DNA from: an uncultured Latescibacterota bacterium
Lineage (GTDB): Bacteria; Latescibacterota; UBA2968
Direction of reading: 5' to 3'
Assembly (NCBI GenBank): GCA_958295785.1
Contig: OY282377.1
Coordinates: 4,404,896 to 4,468,895, forward strand
DNA: 64,000 nt
Part shown: piece by piece, positions 17,141 to 26,485 of the stretch
How positions within the stretch are numbered: position 1 is the first letter of the stretch
Layout of the letters: every line of letters starts with the position of its first letter
Made by a program: the position numbers and the translations under genes
Notes under the pieces: generated by a model
Told to the model about the DNA's origin: nothing
Seen by the model: only the letters and a program-made list of their open reading frames with translations
The model's database searches: none

Positions 17141-17655
17141 TCAATCTTTATTTTTGCAAGAGTAATTTGGCTTAAATTTCTTGCATCCCATGAAATCTTA
17201 CCTTGTCCCAAATTGCAGTGTCCCAGAGGAAATCCTATGACATCTTTCCACGCATACATTATGGCCTCTGCTTCAGAAGACAAGCCCGACAAATGCACTT
17301 TTTTCCCTTTGTATAGTGTAAAAATGTTATTGCTACATACCACACTGTATTTTGTAGGCCAGCCGAAAATACGTTCTTGGTAAAAACGCTTTTCTGGCAA
17401 ACCCAAACCAATGTACTGTTGCCACCTTCCATAAGCCGCTATCTCTATCCATAACGATATATCCTTTTTAAATCCATGATGAATAACCGTTCTAAAATGC
17501 CTATTTCGTACTTTCCTCAGCCCCTTTTTTCCATCGAGTTTTTCATACAGTACAGACTTGTTTCCTTTTTTTTCAATATAATAGGAGTACCGAGGATGAA
17601 CATACTCACCGGTTCTTTCCAACTTAATGGGGTTCAAACTTATTTTTTGTAACAT
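17128..17655 (-). CDS. Hypothetical transposon cargo protein
   Basis: 175 residues with a good AGGAG site before ATG 17655. Basic and aromatic-rich, with YSYYIEKKGNKSVLYEKLDG and ISLWIEIAAYGRWQQYIGLG among the notable stretches. No transmembrane segment or known motif was found. It lies just inside the left end of the IS1595-type transposon. Function unknown. Confidence 0.55.
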   Translation of the reverse strand: MLQKISLNPIKLERTGEYVHPRYSYYIEKKGNKSVLYEKLDGKKGLRKVRNRHFRTVIHHGFKKDISLWIEIAAYGRWQQYIGLGLPEKRFYQERIFGWPTKYSVVCSNNIFTLYKGKKVHLSGLSSEAEAIMYAWKDVIGFPLGHCNLGQGKISWDARNLSQITLAKIKIEWPH

Positions 17656-17676
17656 AGCTATCTCCTATTGAAAATG

Positions 17677-17717
17677 AAGCCAGCACGTCTTTGAGGGGGC
17701 CTGCTGGCTTTATTTTT
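17677..17717. terminator. Terminator-like hairpin
   Basis: Nine-base stem AAGCCAGCA/TGCTGGCTT followed on the plus strand by TATTTTT. It lies between the 175-residue gene and the methyltransferase remnant. The following 250 bases (to 17967) show no convincing gene. Confidence 0.45.
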
Positions 17718-17967
17718 GTGACATATTATTTTTTGTATGGTGTTGCCAACCAATGGCTATGTATTTGTACCCCGTGAGGATCGCCGTATTCCATCTACAT
17801 CTATATACACCGAAAAAAAAGAAAACTTTGACCACTTCTCAGGCATTTTTTTACCCATTTCACCATCTTTTTCTACACACACAAAAAAATACCTATGGCG
17901 ATACACACCACAGCATCTCTTCCACTATTGGGGCCGGTTGCTATCACCGACCCCATGCTGACTTTAC

Positions 17968-18767
17968 CTACGCAACAAGTTTCAATCTCCGCAACTTTGC
18001 CATCAGTTCTGCTTGCGTTCCCGCCCCTTTCTGGCTATTACACGCCCCGCACAATAGTTGCAAATTCCCCTTATGATTTCCACCCCCCTTAGACTGAGGA
18101 ATGATATGATCCACCGTCATATTACGAAACGGAAAGTGAATACCACATCCACCACACGTTCCCTTCTGCTCGCCATACAGCACATGCTTGTGACTCCTGT
18201 AATCAGGCAACGCCTCTATATCCGTACGGCAAGGAATATCCTCACGCACTATGACATCAGGCAATCCACCCTTGAACAATGCACCCTCATCTGACGCACG
18301 CTCCAAACGCTGTCTCACCAACGTACTCGCCAACGGACTCAAATCTATGCCCACCCAATCACGACCCAACCTCTCCGCCGCAACACACGTCGTCGCGCAA
18401 CCACAAAACGGATCCAACACAACATCACCCTCTACACTACTTGCCTTGATAATGCGCTCCAGTAACGCCAATGGCTTCTGAGTAGGATAACCACAACGCT
18501 CTTGGTGGATACGTCCCGCAGGACTAATATCAACCCACCAATCTTCAATCACTTTACCCCTTTTCCGAAACACATCAACATTCTCTGGTGTCAATTCCCT
18601 CCAATACCACCTCCGCCGGTTTTTCTGTGTTGCACATTCAGTTTTTTGTATGGCACACGCACGGCATCCCTATTAAAAATAGCAATTTCAGACTTCACAT
18701 AAAACAACAATGTATCATGTTTACGCGGAAACCATCGCTTAGTATTACTAGGCCCCGTGTATCCCCA
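17968..18767 (-). pseudogene. DNA methyltransferase fused to HNH nuclease, middle and C-terminal part
   Basis: Read on the minus strand, 18767 to about 18591 encodes WGYTGPSNTKRWFPRKHDTL and VPYKKLNVQHRKTGGGG. After a one-base frame change in a G-rich stretch (about 18590-18606), the sequence continues LTPENVDVFRKRGKVIEDWW, GYPTQKPLALLERII and motif I DVVLDPFCGCATT. The C-terminal domain is an HNH nuclease: CGGC, VDHIIPQSKGG and LLCGACN. Its N-terminal third is at 24332-24775, beyond the type III restriction-modification block. The gene is therefore split by an insertion and additionally frameshifted. Confidence 0.8.
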
Positions 18768-18768
18768 A

Positions 18769-19262
18769 TCAATGTCGGAGAATGACAATGTGAATTACTT
18801 CCCGTTCCGCAAAGCGTATAGACTCAGCAAATGGATCGCCACGGGGAGGAAGTGTGTCAGCAAATCGTCGAAATGCAGTGTGATAGAAATTCCTGAGAAT
18901 GAAATCAATAAACCAAAACGGCGTCATGGGGCCGTCATCGGGATGCGGCAGTGCTCGTATTGACCGAGCGTCAGATGGGACTTGGGATGGTCCAAATCCT
19001 GCTGATCGTCTTGAGCATGATAGTCGAAACGCACGGGGAACGGAACGATGTTCTTGGCGACCACGTCGGCATAAATCGCATCTTCGAGGTAAATGTCCGG
19101 AATGTTTTGAAACTCTTCGGGGTGCGGCGCAGGGAAAAATGCAAGGCGATGGCGTTGCAATGTCGCGCCAACAAATTCGTACATCATCTGAATCAACGCG
19201 CCGTCGAGCATTTTTACGTTGTACGCACGCGCTTGCGAGGCGGTGGGGCAGTGGGGACTGAC
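18769..19262 (-). pseudogene. DUF2290 family protein, N-terminally truncated and frameshifted
   Basis: The minus strand encodes AYNVKMLDGALIQMMYEFVG, LAFFPAPHPEEFQNIPDIYL and HPKSHLTLGQYEHCRIPM, typical of DUF2290. A missing base in GCCCC (about 18926-18930) shifts the frame. The conserved sequence continues LTP-like as MTPFWFIDFILRNFYHTAF to a stop at 18769. The first part of the family, about 70 residues, is absent; upstream lies a CAGTTGTCAGT-type repeat that may mark the deletion. Function of DUF2290 is unknown; here it follows res. Confidence 0.65.
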
Positions 19263-19282
19263 AACTGACGACTTGTTTTGCT

Positions 19283-22207
19283 CTACATCCCGACCTGATC
19301 AAGTGCTGTCACCACGTCGTAATCGACGCCGAGTTCTCTGAAGTGCCCTTGTCCACAAGCAATTTTCCAATTTTCCCCAAGCCTGCGATCCTCAAAATCG
19401 AGTGTGCTCTTGGTCTCGCGCACAAAATAGAGCTTCTCATCGCGCTCGGTGACAAAAGCCCAGTCGGGATTGTACGGCCCAATGGGCGTGTCTATCGTGA
19501 ACCATGAAGGGAGTTTCAGGAACAGCCTGACGTTTTCATGCGTATCCAAGTCTCGTGCAAATCGCCGCTCCACCTCGGATTCGTACTCTACGGCGTTGAA
19601 AAGGGTCTTGTCCGCGCTCTGGACCTGATACAAGTTGTGCAGATAGCGGACGATGCCCTCTGCCGCCTCCTTTTCAATGCGATTCATCTCCCAGTACTGG
19701 CCTTCGATCTTTTTATATTGAATGCCTGCGAGCGTCAGATCGCGCATGGCCCGAGCAATCTCTTTTGCCACCGCCATCATAAAAACTTGTGGATTGCGCC
19801 CAAACTCACTCAGGCGTCCCGACAGTTTCAGTATTTTGACGAGGGCGTGGCGCGTGAGCTCGGTCTCCTTCTGGAGAAAAGTCAGAATATCCGGCAATAT
19901 GGCGACGGGATGAATATCTCGGTGGTGCGTTGCAAGTTGCCTATCAGCCGAAATGCCCGTCGCCGAAATACCGACCTCGACGATAGTCGTCGCGATTTCA
20001 GGCGGCTTGATGGGGTTGAGTTTTTTGATGCGTGCAATGGCTTTGGCAATCAGTTCGTCGGTAGCAAACGCCAAGCGATAGCGCGTGCGGTGCTTAATTT
20101 TGTCCCAAAGTGCCCTAAAGTCCTCGCTGAGGTACACTTCCTTTCTAAATTCAAGCTCTCTGCGCTCGTGGGCATTCACCATGCGGTTTTTGAAGACCTT
20201 CTGGTTCATCACGTCGATAATCTCAGGCACTAGGTCCTCGAACTCGTCAGCTATCAAAAGCCGAAAATGCGATGCCCTTGGATCGAACTTGTCTAGAATT
20301 TTACCCTGTGCATTCAGATACCCGTTGGCGACCAACTCTGTCCAGATTCTGGCCGACGTCTCCTGGCCAATCTCACGTCCTGCCCGAACCAATTTGGCGA
20401 AGGCGATCTTCTCGACCACGCCAAAGCGAATCCCGAACTCTTCTTCAAACTCCGATTGCAGGGTACTGGCAAATTCCTCATAGGATTCATTGGCGATCAC
20501 AGTCAGCCTGTTGACGGCTTCGTCGCGAATGCGCTCGCCGTTCTGATTCACCGGCAAACGCAGTCCTCGACCGATTTCCTGACGCTTTTTTTCAAAGGAG
20601 TGCGTCTCGTTGAGCGTACAAATTTGAAAGACATTGGGATTGTCCCACCCCTCTCGCAACGCCGAGTGCGAAAAGATAAAACGAAGCGGTTCCTGGGGAT
20701 CGAGCAGGCGTTCCTTTTCCTTCATGATCAGGTTATAGGTATCTTCGTCCGTCTTCGTATTGCCCCGCGTATCCTTAATCCTGCCCTGCTTGTCCAGAGA
20801 GAAGTAGCCGTTGTGGATTTTGGAGAGGTCTTGAAAGGCGAATGTCCTGTAAGCCGGTCTGGCCGTCAGTTCCCGGTAGGCATCCTCAAACCATTGTCCA
20901 ATTTTGCCGATGCCCATCGTGCCATCGGCGTTGTATATGCGGTAATTCGACACTCGGTCAACAAAAAAAAGCGAGAGCACTTTGATGCCTTTTCCCATCA
21001 GAGTACGCTCCTTTTGCAGGTGTCGCTCGACCGTCTCATAGATCTGAGCCTGCATGATCTCGTCGCCTATGCCCCCGACTTCCTGCTCGATTTCCAACAT
21101 GTGTCCGCCCGTGAACTTGACATGTTCCACGGTCGGCGTGCAATCAATCCCTTGAACGATATACCCCTGTCGATAAATTTCTCGTCGGCCGGATTTGATA
21201 TACAAATCATCGCCCAGCTTGACCCAAATTTTGGTGGCTCTTGGGCTTTTCGCACCCTCCTTGTGAATTTCTACCTGCGCCTTGATGCCCTTCGTGTTAT
21301 CGGTCTTCAGCAACTTGACATAAGCCTCGTTGAAACTGTCATCCGAACGCACGGAGGCGACCTCGATGCGCTTTACCAAACGCATGTCATAAGCCTTAAT
21401 CGGGTCGAGTTTGTACAGGAGATTGTAGGGGTTGCGATGCGTGGCACTGTAACGCAATGTGGCCGCCGGATTTAGGTTGGCAATCGCCCGCTTCGATTTG
21501 GGCGTATTATCCACACTCTGCGGCTCGTCAATAATGACGATGGGGTTTGTCCCTTGGATGAACTCAATGGGGCGGCGGCCGGACATGCGGTCGTTTTCGC
21601 GGTTGATGACATTGAGTTTTTTTGATTCGTCTTCCGTCATGTCCGCAAGTGATTTGTCGGCAATATCCTTCTGAAAGGACTGAATGTTGATGATCATAAT
21701 CTGGATTTGATTGCTCGTGGCGAATTGCCGCACGCGCCCGAGTCTTTTGGAATCATAGACGAAGTAATCAAATGGCTCATTGTCGTAGAACGTGCTGAGA
21801 TGCGCCCGAGTCATCTCAATGCTCTTGAGCACGGTCTCGCGGATGGCGACGCTGGGCACTACAATGATAAATTTCACAAAGCCGTAAGCCTTGTTCAACT
21901 CGAAAATTGTGCGGAGATAAACGTAGGTCTTACCGGTGCCCGTCTCCATCTCAATGGAAAATGCCCGTCCCTGAAGCGCGGGCACTTTCTCAATACCGTT
22001 GGCATCCTGTATCCTGTGGACATTGGCGAGGATCGCGTCGTCGCTGAGTGCGAAGTAATTTGCCACGCCGAGTTCAGACTGAAAAAATTCAGTGGCGAGG
22101 TGCAACGCAAAGTCGGTCTGCGCGATGGGCTGTCCGTCGAACACGCCTACAATGGCGTCAATTGCATCGCGCTGATAGTCCAATGACGGATCGAATTTGA
22201 GTTTCAT
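19283..22207 (-). CDS. res: Type III restriction enzyme, Res subunit
   Basis: 974 residues, about the usual length. Superfamily 2 helicase motifs are present: Walker A ETGTGKT (88-94), motif II DEPQ (IVIIDEPQSVD), SAT-like LRYSATHR, and motif VI QEIGRGLRLPVN. Near the C-terminus NPDWAFVTERDEKLYFVRET is the PD-(D/E)xK nuclease motif. Res translocates ATP-dependently from unmethylated sites and cleaves DNA with Mod. It starts 14 bases after mod and no interruption is visible, so the system may be functional. Confidence 0.93.
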   Translation of the reverse strand: MKLKFDPSLDYQRDAIDAIVGVFDGQPIAQTDFALHLATEFFQSELGVANYFALSDDAILANVHRIQDANGIEKVPALQGRAFSIEMETGTGKTYVYLRTIFELNKAYGFVKFIIVVPSVAIRETVLKSIEMTRAHLSTFYDNEPFDYFVYDSKRLGRVRQFATSNQIQIMIINIQSFQKDIADKSLADMTEDESKKLNVINRENDRMSGRRPIEFIQGTNPIVIIDEPQSVDNTPKSKRAIANLNPAATLRYSATHRNPYNLLYKLDPIKAYDMRLVKRIEVASVRSDDSFNEAYVKLLKTDNTKGIKAQVEIHKEGAKSPRATKIWVKLGDDLYIKSGRREIYRQGYIVQGIDCTPTVEHVKFTGGHMLEIEQEVGGIGDEIMQAQIYETVERHLQKERTLMGKGIKVLSLFFVDRVSNYRIYNADGTMGIGKIGQWFEDAYRELTARPAYRTFAFQDLSKIHNGYFSLDKQGRIKDTRGNTKTDEDTYNLIMKEKERLLDPQEPLRFIFSHSALREGWDNPNVFQICTLNETHSFEKKRQEIGRGLRLPVNQNGERIRDEAVNRLTVIANESYEEFASTLQSEFEEEFGIRFGVVEKIAFAKLVRAGREIGQETSARIWTELVANGYLNAQGKILDKFDPRASHFRLLIADEFEDLVPEIIDVMNQKVFKNRMVNAHERRELEFRKEVYLSEDFRALWDKIKHRTRYRLAFATDELIAKAIARIKKLNPIKPPEIATTIVEVGISATGISADRQLATHHRDIHPVAILPDILTFLQKETELTRHALVKILKLSGRLSEFGRNPQVFMMAVAKEIARAMRDLTLAGIQYKKIEGQYWEMNRIEKEAAEGIVRYLHNLYQVQSADKTLFNAVEYESEVERRFARDLDTHENVRLFLKLPSWFTIDTPIGPYNPDWAFVTERDEKLYFVRETKSTLDFEDRRLGENWKIACGQGHFRELGVDYDVVTALDQVGM

Positions 22208-22221
22208 TTTTTGCTTTCAGT

Positions 22222-24108
22222 CTAAATGGTCTTAAACACCATCTCGGTTTCGTTGGCGGTTGCATAGAATTTGAAAATCACGCCCGCATTGACTTTGAGT
22301 TCGTCGTTGAGATAAAAAGCCTCGTCCAAGCAGATGACCTGCGACGGACTGGCCTTGGCAAGCGCGTCGAAAAGCTCGGTCGTAAGTTCACGTTCAAGGC
22401 ACACCCTAATCTCGCCATCCGCGATGGAAAACACCTCTTTCTCTTCCACGACCTGCTTTTCAATTTTGGCTGTCAGAGGGAGTCCCGCATTCAGGAGAAT
22501 TTCATACAGAATATCCTCGGCACTGCCCTCCTTGTCAATGCGGTCAACCTGAAGTTCAAGTTGCTCGATGAGGGCGTCTGTATCTTCGACATCGCCATCC
22601 CATATCCTGAAGTTGGACGAGTCGAGTTTGAATGCCTTGAAGCCGAGATCGAGTTGACCATTGCCATTCAGGTCGAGTTGACCGTTTAACTCGTCCTCAA
22701 TTTTCGCCGCTGCACGGCGGATGCGTTCTTTGGCAATATCGGCAATCGTTTCATAGCCCGCTTTATGGGCTTCCGACTTTTCGTTCGTCGGCTCGGGAAG
22801 TTGCACGCAGATGTATTTGCGCTTGCCCCCGTCTTCGGCGTTGAGTTGCATGACAGCGTGGGCCGTGGTGGCCGAGCCGGCGAAAAAGTCAAGGACAATG
22901 TAGCTTTTATCCGATGCGATGGAGATAATCTTTTTTAGTAGAGAAATCGGTTTGGGATTGTCAAAGATCGACCGGCATTCGGGAAAAAGTTCCGCTAACT
23001 CTCCACTCGCGGAATCATTGGTTCCCGCATCATCCCAAACGCTGCGCGTATTTACACCGCGATGATCGAATAAAAACCGTTTTCTCTTTGGTTCTTTAGC
23101 TAAACCATCCTTTCCCCACCAAACAAGTCCGTTGCGTTCATTTTCCTTATGAACGTTTTTTTCACATCCCCAAACCCTTGTAGATTTGGTATGAGTATCT
23201 GGAAAAATTTTTTCCTTGGTGTTGGGTTGAGTTATCGCGTAGTAGAGATTGGGTCGTTCGTTCTTCGTCCATCGACTTCGATAATCGGTCTGTGCCCAAT
23301 CACCACGCGGATCGTTATCGGGATTCTTATATTGCAATCTTTGAGGACCAGTAAGCCTAACTCGCGGCAATTGATTGCTCGTTTTTCCGTAGATAACAAT
23401 GTTGTCATGCGTGAAAGCAAAAGACGGTTTGTTATCCCCACTGGTTTTTTTCCAAGCGATATTGCCAACAAAATTCTCCTCCCCAAAAATCAAATCCATG
23501 ACCATCCGCAGATGGTGAACCTCATTGTCGTCTATATTGACAAAAATCACCCCGTCTTCGCGTAGCAAATTGCGGGCGATATAGAGGCGCGGATACATCA
23601 TATTCAACCAACGCGAATGATAGCGACCATCGGTATCTACATTCGTCGAGAACTTGCGCCCATCTCCATCGACCTGTCCGGTGTAGGCCAGATACGTTTT
23701 CAGTTCCTCACAATACTTATCGGGATAGATGAACTCCTTGCCCGTGTTGTAGGGCGGGTCAATGGAGATCATTTTGACTTTGCCGAAGTACGCCCTCTGC
23801 AACAGCTTGAGCACCTCCAGGTTTTCGCCTTCAATGAACAGGTTTTCCGTCGCGTCGAAATGGACGGATTCATCCCGCAGGGGCTTCAACGTGGCACTAC
23901 TCGGCTTTTGAATGATTTTCATACACTCGGCCTTGCCCGGCCAGTTCAAACCAAAGCGTTCCGCATCAGAGGCTACCCAATCGCCCAAAACGCGCTTGAG
24001 TTGGTCAAAGTCAATGCGCTCCTCAGAAAAGACTTCTGGAAATATCCTCTTGAGATCCTCGCGCTTGTGTTCCGCGATATCCATTGAAGCCAGCGTCATT
24101 TTTTTCAT
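22222..24108 (-). CDS. mod: Type III adenine-N6 DNA methyltransferase, Mod subunit
   Basis: 628 residues. Motif IV DPPYNTG (117-123) comes before motif I (DFFAGSATTAHAV, about 400), which is the beta-class order typical of Mod proteins. The middle holds the target-recognition region. The ATG at 24108 follows AGGAGG. Near residue 480 a short repeat (NGQLDLNGNGQLDLG) may be a small expansion. Mod recognises and methylates the site and is needed for cleavage by Res, whose gene follows directly. Confidence 0.93.
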   Translation of the reverse strand: MKKMTLASMDIAEHKREDLKRIFPEVFSEERIDFDQLKRVLGDWVASDAERFGLNWPGKAECMKIIQKPSSATLKPLRDESVHFDATENLFIEGENLEVLKLLQRAYFGKVKMISIDPPYNTGKEFIYPDKYCEELKTYLAYTGQVDGDGRKFSTNVDTDGRYHSRWLNMMYPRLYIARNLLREDGVIFVNIDDNEVHHLRMVMDLIFGEENFVGNIAWKKTSGDNKPSFAFTHDNIVIYGKTSNQLPRVRLTGPQRLQYKNPDNDPRGDWAQTDYRSRWTKNERPNLYYAITQPNTKEKIFPDTHTKSTRVWGCEKNVHKENERNGLVWWGKDGLAKEPKRKRFLFDHRGVNTRSVWDDAGTNDSASGELAELFPECRSIFDNPKPISLLKKIISIASDKSYIVLDFFAGSATTAHAVMQLNAEDGGKRKYICVQLPEPTNEKSEAHKAGYETIADIAKERIRRAAAKIEDELNGQLDLNGNGQLDLGFKAFKLDSSNFRIWDGDVEDTDALIEQLELQVDRIDKEGSAEDILYEILLNAGLPLTAKIEKQVVEEKEVFSIADGEIRVCLERELTTELFDALAKASPSQVICLDEAFYLNDELKVNAGVIFKFYATANETEMVFKTI

Positions 24109-24188
24109 TGTAACCTCCTATTTTGGGAACGGGTGCTCGCCTATTTCTTCAGCCTTGAGCACAGAGACTTTTCATCTCTCTACAAACC

Positions 24189-24216
24189 AATATAGTCACA
24201 AAATGGCAATTTGCAA
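24189..24216 (-). promoter_or_regulatory. Putative promoter of mod-res
   Basis: On the minus strand TTGCAA (24211-24216) and TATATT (24189-24194) are 16 bases apart, 80 bases before the mod start. The remainder up to 24331 contains a hairpin (GGGCGTAAA/TTTACGTCCC) but no gene. Confidence 0.4.
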
Positions 24217-24331
24217 GGTCAAGTAGGGAGGCTAAGACAAAGGGCGTAAAAACAAGACTTTACGTCCCTACGTACCTTTCATCCGCGTTCACCGCGTTTA
24301 TCTGTGGTTGCTTTTCGCCTTTTCACCGCTA

Positions 24332-24775
24332 TACAATTTCATTCCTGAAATTATCTCTCCCAAAGACAGCATCCATAATCAGTTTCAAATAGTGGCTTGC
24401 CGTTGGATCCACATGCAAATAAATACTCCCAGTATCCCTCATAACCCGGTGCAACTCCATAATACGAATTGCCATAAATGCCAAATACGACTTCATCCCC
24501 TGACTATGGGCAAGCTCCGCCGTTTGACAAATCGCATACACCGCAGGGTATTGCTCTGCGATGATGCCCAGCCACGCCTCGTCAATATCATCAAGCGTCC
24601 ACGCATCCTTGAAACTCGCACCCGCAACTTCGCTCCCAATAGGCGCACTATAATTCCGATTGCTGTTGAACGGCGGATCCAAATACACCAAATCAACACT
24701 CGCACTGTTCAAACCACGCAACACATCCAAATTATCGCCCTCAAAAACAGTCCGATTCTTACAATTCAACGACAT
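24332..24775 (-). pseudogene. DNA methyltransferase-HNH, N-terminal part
   Basis: ATG 24775 follows AGGAG by nine bases. The product begins MSLNCKNRTVFEGDNLDVLR and contains motif IV DLVYLDPPFNSNRNY, then YPAVYAICQTAELAHSQG and GSIYLHVDPTASHYLKLIMD. It stops after FRNEIV. The expected continuation WGYTGPSN is found at 18767 on the same strand, 5,564 bases away. Joining CCCCA (18763-18767) with TACAATTTC (from 24332) on the plus strand gives an exact in-frame junction. Confidence 0.8.
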
Positions 24776-24923
24776 AATACACTCGCTCCTAAGATAATGA
24801 AAGGGCACATGGCTTTCACCACATGCCCTTTTTCTTTTTCTCTGACGGCACCGGGAATTGCACATAGTTCTCTCTATATGCAATCAAATACTTGCAATTC
24901 ACGCTAAAAACGCAAAAAAAACA

Positions 24924-24964
24924 TTGACTTTTAAGCATTTTTTACATATATTTCCGATATGTAA
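24924..24964 (+). promoter_or_regulatory. Transposase promoter overlapped by an inverted repeat
   Basis: TTGACT (24924-24929), 17-base spacer, TATATT (24947-24952). A 9-bp perfect inverted repeat (TTTACATAT/ATATGTAAA) overlaps the -10 region and could be an operator. Confidence 0.55.
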
Positions 24965-25035
24965 ATAGCAATAATAACAACATTTTACATCAAATTTCAC
25001 AGTATCTTTTAGGACTAACTTTTAGGGGTAATACA

Positions 25036-25986
25036 ATGGCACAAAATGCACCAGGCAAGCACTTCAGAAAAGGCATCTCACTCATTGAGTTGTTCAAAAA
25101 AATTCCCGATGATCACACAGCAGAAAAATGGTTTATCAAAACCCGATGGCCTGACGGCATAGCCTGTCCGCGTTGCGGCTCTCTAAATGTGAATGAAAGA
25201 ACGTCTGATAAAGTCAGACCACATCGTTGTCGTGATTGCGATAGACGCTTTTCCGTCAGACTCGGAACAGTTATGGAAAGTTCAAAACTGGGCTATCAGG
25301 TGTGGGCTATTGGCATTTATCTTATGTCCACAAGTCTTAAAGGTATTTCTTCCATGAAACTGCACAGAGACTTGAATATCACACAAAAAACCGCATGGCA
25401 TCTCGCACATAGAATACGAATAGCCCTATTAGAAAATCCAATTGAAGATACACTTTTCAAAGGCCCTGTTGAAGTTGACGAAACTTATATAGGCGGTAAA
25501 GAAGGCAACAAACACGCTTCCAAAAAACTGAAAGCAGGACGCGGGACCGTTGGAAAAATTGCCGTCGCCGGCATAAAAGATCGCAAAACCAAAAAAGTAT
25601 CAGCAAAGGTTGTTGAAAAAGTAAATTCTACCACCTTGCAAGACTTCATTGCTGACAATGTAGAAAGTGAATCAACTGTATATACCGACGAAGCCACCGT
25701 ATATAACCATCTAACAGACTTTAACCACAAATCCGTAAAACATAGCGTTGGAGAATACGTGCGCTTACAAGCCCATACAAACGGCATAGAATCGTTTTGG
25801 TCTATCCTGAAACGAGGACATTATGGCGTCTATCACAAAATGAGCGCAAAACATCTTAACAAATATGTTTCCGAATTTGTAGGGAGACAAAATATGCGAT
25901 CCAAAGACACACTTGACCAAATGAAATTGTGTGTCGAAAATATGAACAATAAAAGACTTCGCTATCAAGACCTGATAGTAGAGTAA
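25036..25986 (+). CDS. IS1595 family transposase (ISXO2-like)
   Basis: 316 residues. The N-terminal zinc ribbon (CPRCGS, HRCRDCDRR) and the ISXO2-like catalytic domain are visible: VEVDETYIGGKEGNKH, STVYTDEATVY and HTNGIESFWSILKRG. AGGGG lies eight bases before the ATG. This enzyme should mobilise the whole 9.8-kb element, since its expected 8-bp duplication matches the element's flanks. The frame is intact, so movement may still be possible. Confidence 0.92.
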   Translation: MAQNAPGKHFRKGISLIELFKKIPDDHTAEKWFIKTRWPDGIACPRCGSLNVNERTSDKVRPHRCRDCDRRFSVRLGTVMESSKLGYQVWAIGIYLMSTSLKGISSMKLHRDLNITQKTAWHLAHRIRIALLENPIEDTLFKGPVEVDETYIGGKEGNKHASKKLKAGRGTVGKIAVAGIKDRKTKKVSAKVVEKVNSTTLQDFIADNVESESTVYTDEATVYNHLTDFNHKSVKHSVGEYVRLQAHTNGIESFWSILKRGHYGVYHKMSAKHLNKYVSEFVGRQNMRSKDTLDQMKLCVENMNNKRLRYQDLIVE

Positions 25987-25994
25987 AAAGTTAG

Positions 25995-26165
25995 TTAGGA
26001 CATTCCGAGTCTCTTTTTTGCTTCCTTTGACTTGATCGGTGTCACAACCGCTTTGACAAGTTGCTCCACTGTATAAGGGAACTGTTCAGGCCACTGTTCA
26101 GAACTTTGCCCATCATCTTTCGACTCTTCATTCCGTAATGGTTTCCTTCCTTTTTTCTTTTTCAT
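25995..26165 (-). CDS. Small basic protein, antisense to the transposase end
   Basis: 56 residues (MKKKKGRKPLRNEESKDDGQ, then FPYTVEQLVKAVVTPIKSKE) with an AGGAG site six bases before the ATG. It is convergent with the transposase and has its own TTGACA promoter. A 16-bp hairpin lies in its leader. The protein is too short for domain assignment. It may help or regulate transposition, or be an independent passenger. Confidence 0.5.
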   Translation of the reverse strand: MKKKKGRKPLRNEESKDDGQSSEQWPEQFPYTVEQLVKAVVTPIKSKEAKKRLGMS

Positions 26166-26207
26166 ATTGTTCTCCTATCATAGATAGTTCCAACAAGCCT
26201 AAAAGAC

Positions 26208-26250
26208 CTGCCTTGTTTCTTTATCCCATTATACTAAAGAAACAAGGCAG
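26208..26250. other. Perfect 16-bp hairpin
   Basis: CTGCCTTGTTTCTTTA pairs with TAAAGAAACAAGGCAG around an 11-base loop. It lies between the promoter and the 56-residue gene. Only short T runs follow on either strand, so it may be an attenuator-like or protective structure rather than a classical terminator. Confidence 0.5.
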
Positions 26251-26400
26251 AATTGTTTTAAGTTTTAACAAGACAAGCAGACAGAGCAACGACTCAGTCA
26301 GTGACTTGTAACCTTCCGACTCAAATCTGACCTTACATACTGACTATTGTATTCAGCAGATACCCGACATAACAAGTACCGCTTGACTGTTAACAAAAAA

Positions 26401-26428
26401 GATATAATAGTATAATATACTTTGTCAA
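26401..26428 (-). promoter_or_regulatory. Putative promoter reading inward from the transposon right end
   Basis: On the minus strand, consensus TTGACA (26423-26428), 16-base spacer, TATATC (26401-26406). Confidence 0.45.
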
Positions 26429-26485
26429 TGGTTTTTTTAGCTCGCTTCCTATCCAAACCCCACGGCCACTTTGTATATAATTCCC

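Larger units (their letters stand above)
16669..26485. mobile_element. 9.8-kb IS1595-family transposon carrying restriction-modification genes
   Basis: 9,817 bp. The ends are a 23-bp perfect inverted repeat beginning GGGAATTATATACAAAGTGG. The element is flanked by an 8-bp direct duplication TAAAATTG at 16661-16668 and 26486-26493. Its own transposase (25036-25986) is of the IS1595 family, for which 8-bp duplications and GGG-type ends are characteristic. Excision with one duplication restores the host methyltransferase frame. Cargo on the minus strand: two small genes (16919-17655), a methyltransferase-HNH gene split by a type III restriction-modification block (18768-24331), and a 56-residue gene near the right end. 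Confidence 0.9.

Noticed and set aside
17737-18092. Plus-strand frames upstream of and over the methyltransferase remnant
   Set aside because: Low-complexity His/Pro/Ser-rich sequences without a ribosome-binding site, antisense to a recognised gene.
18768-24331. Insertion of the type III block by a classical transposon
   Set aside because: No terminal inverted repeats, no clear target duplication and no separate transposase or integrase within the block.
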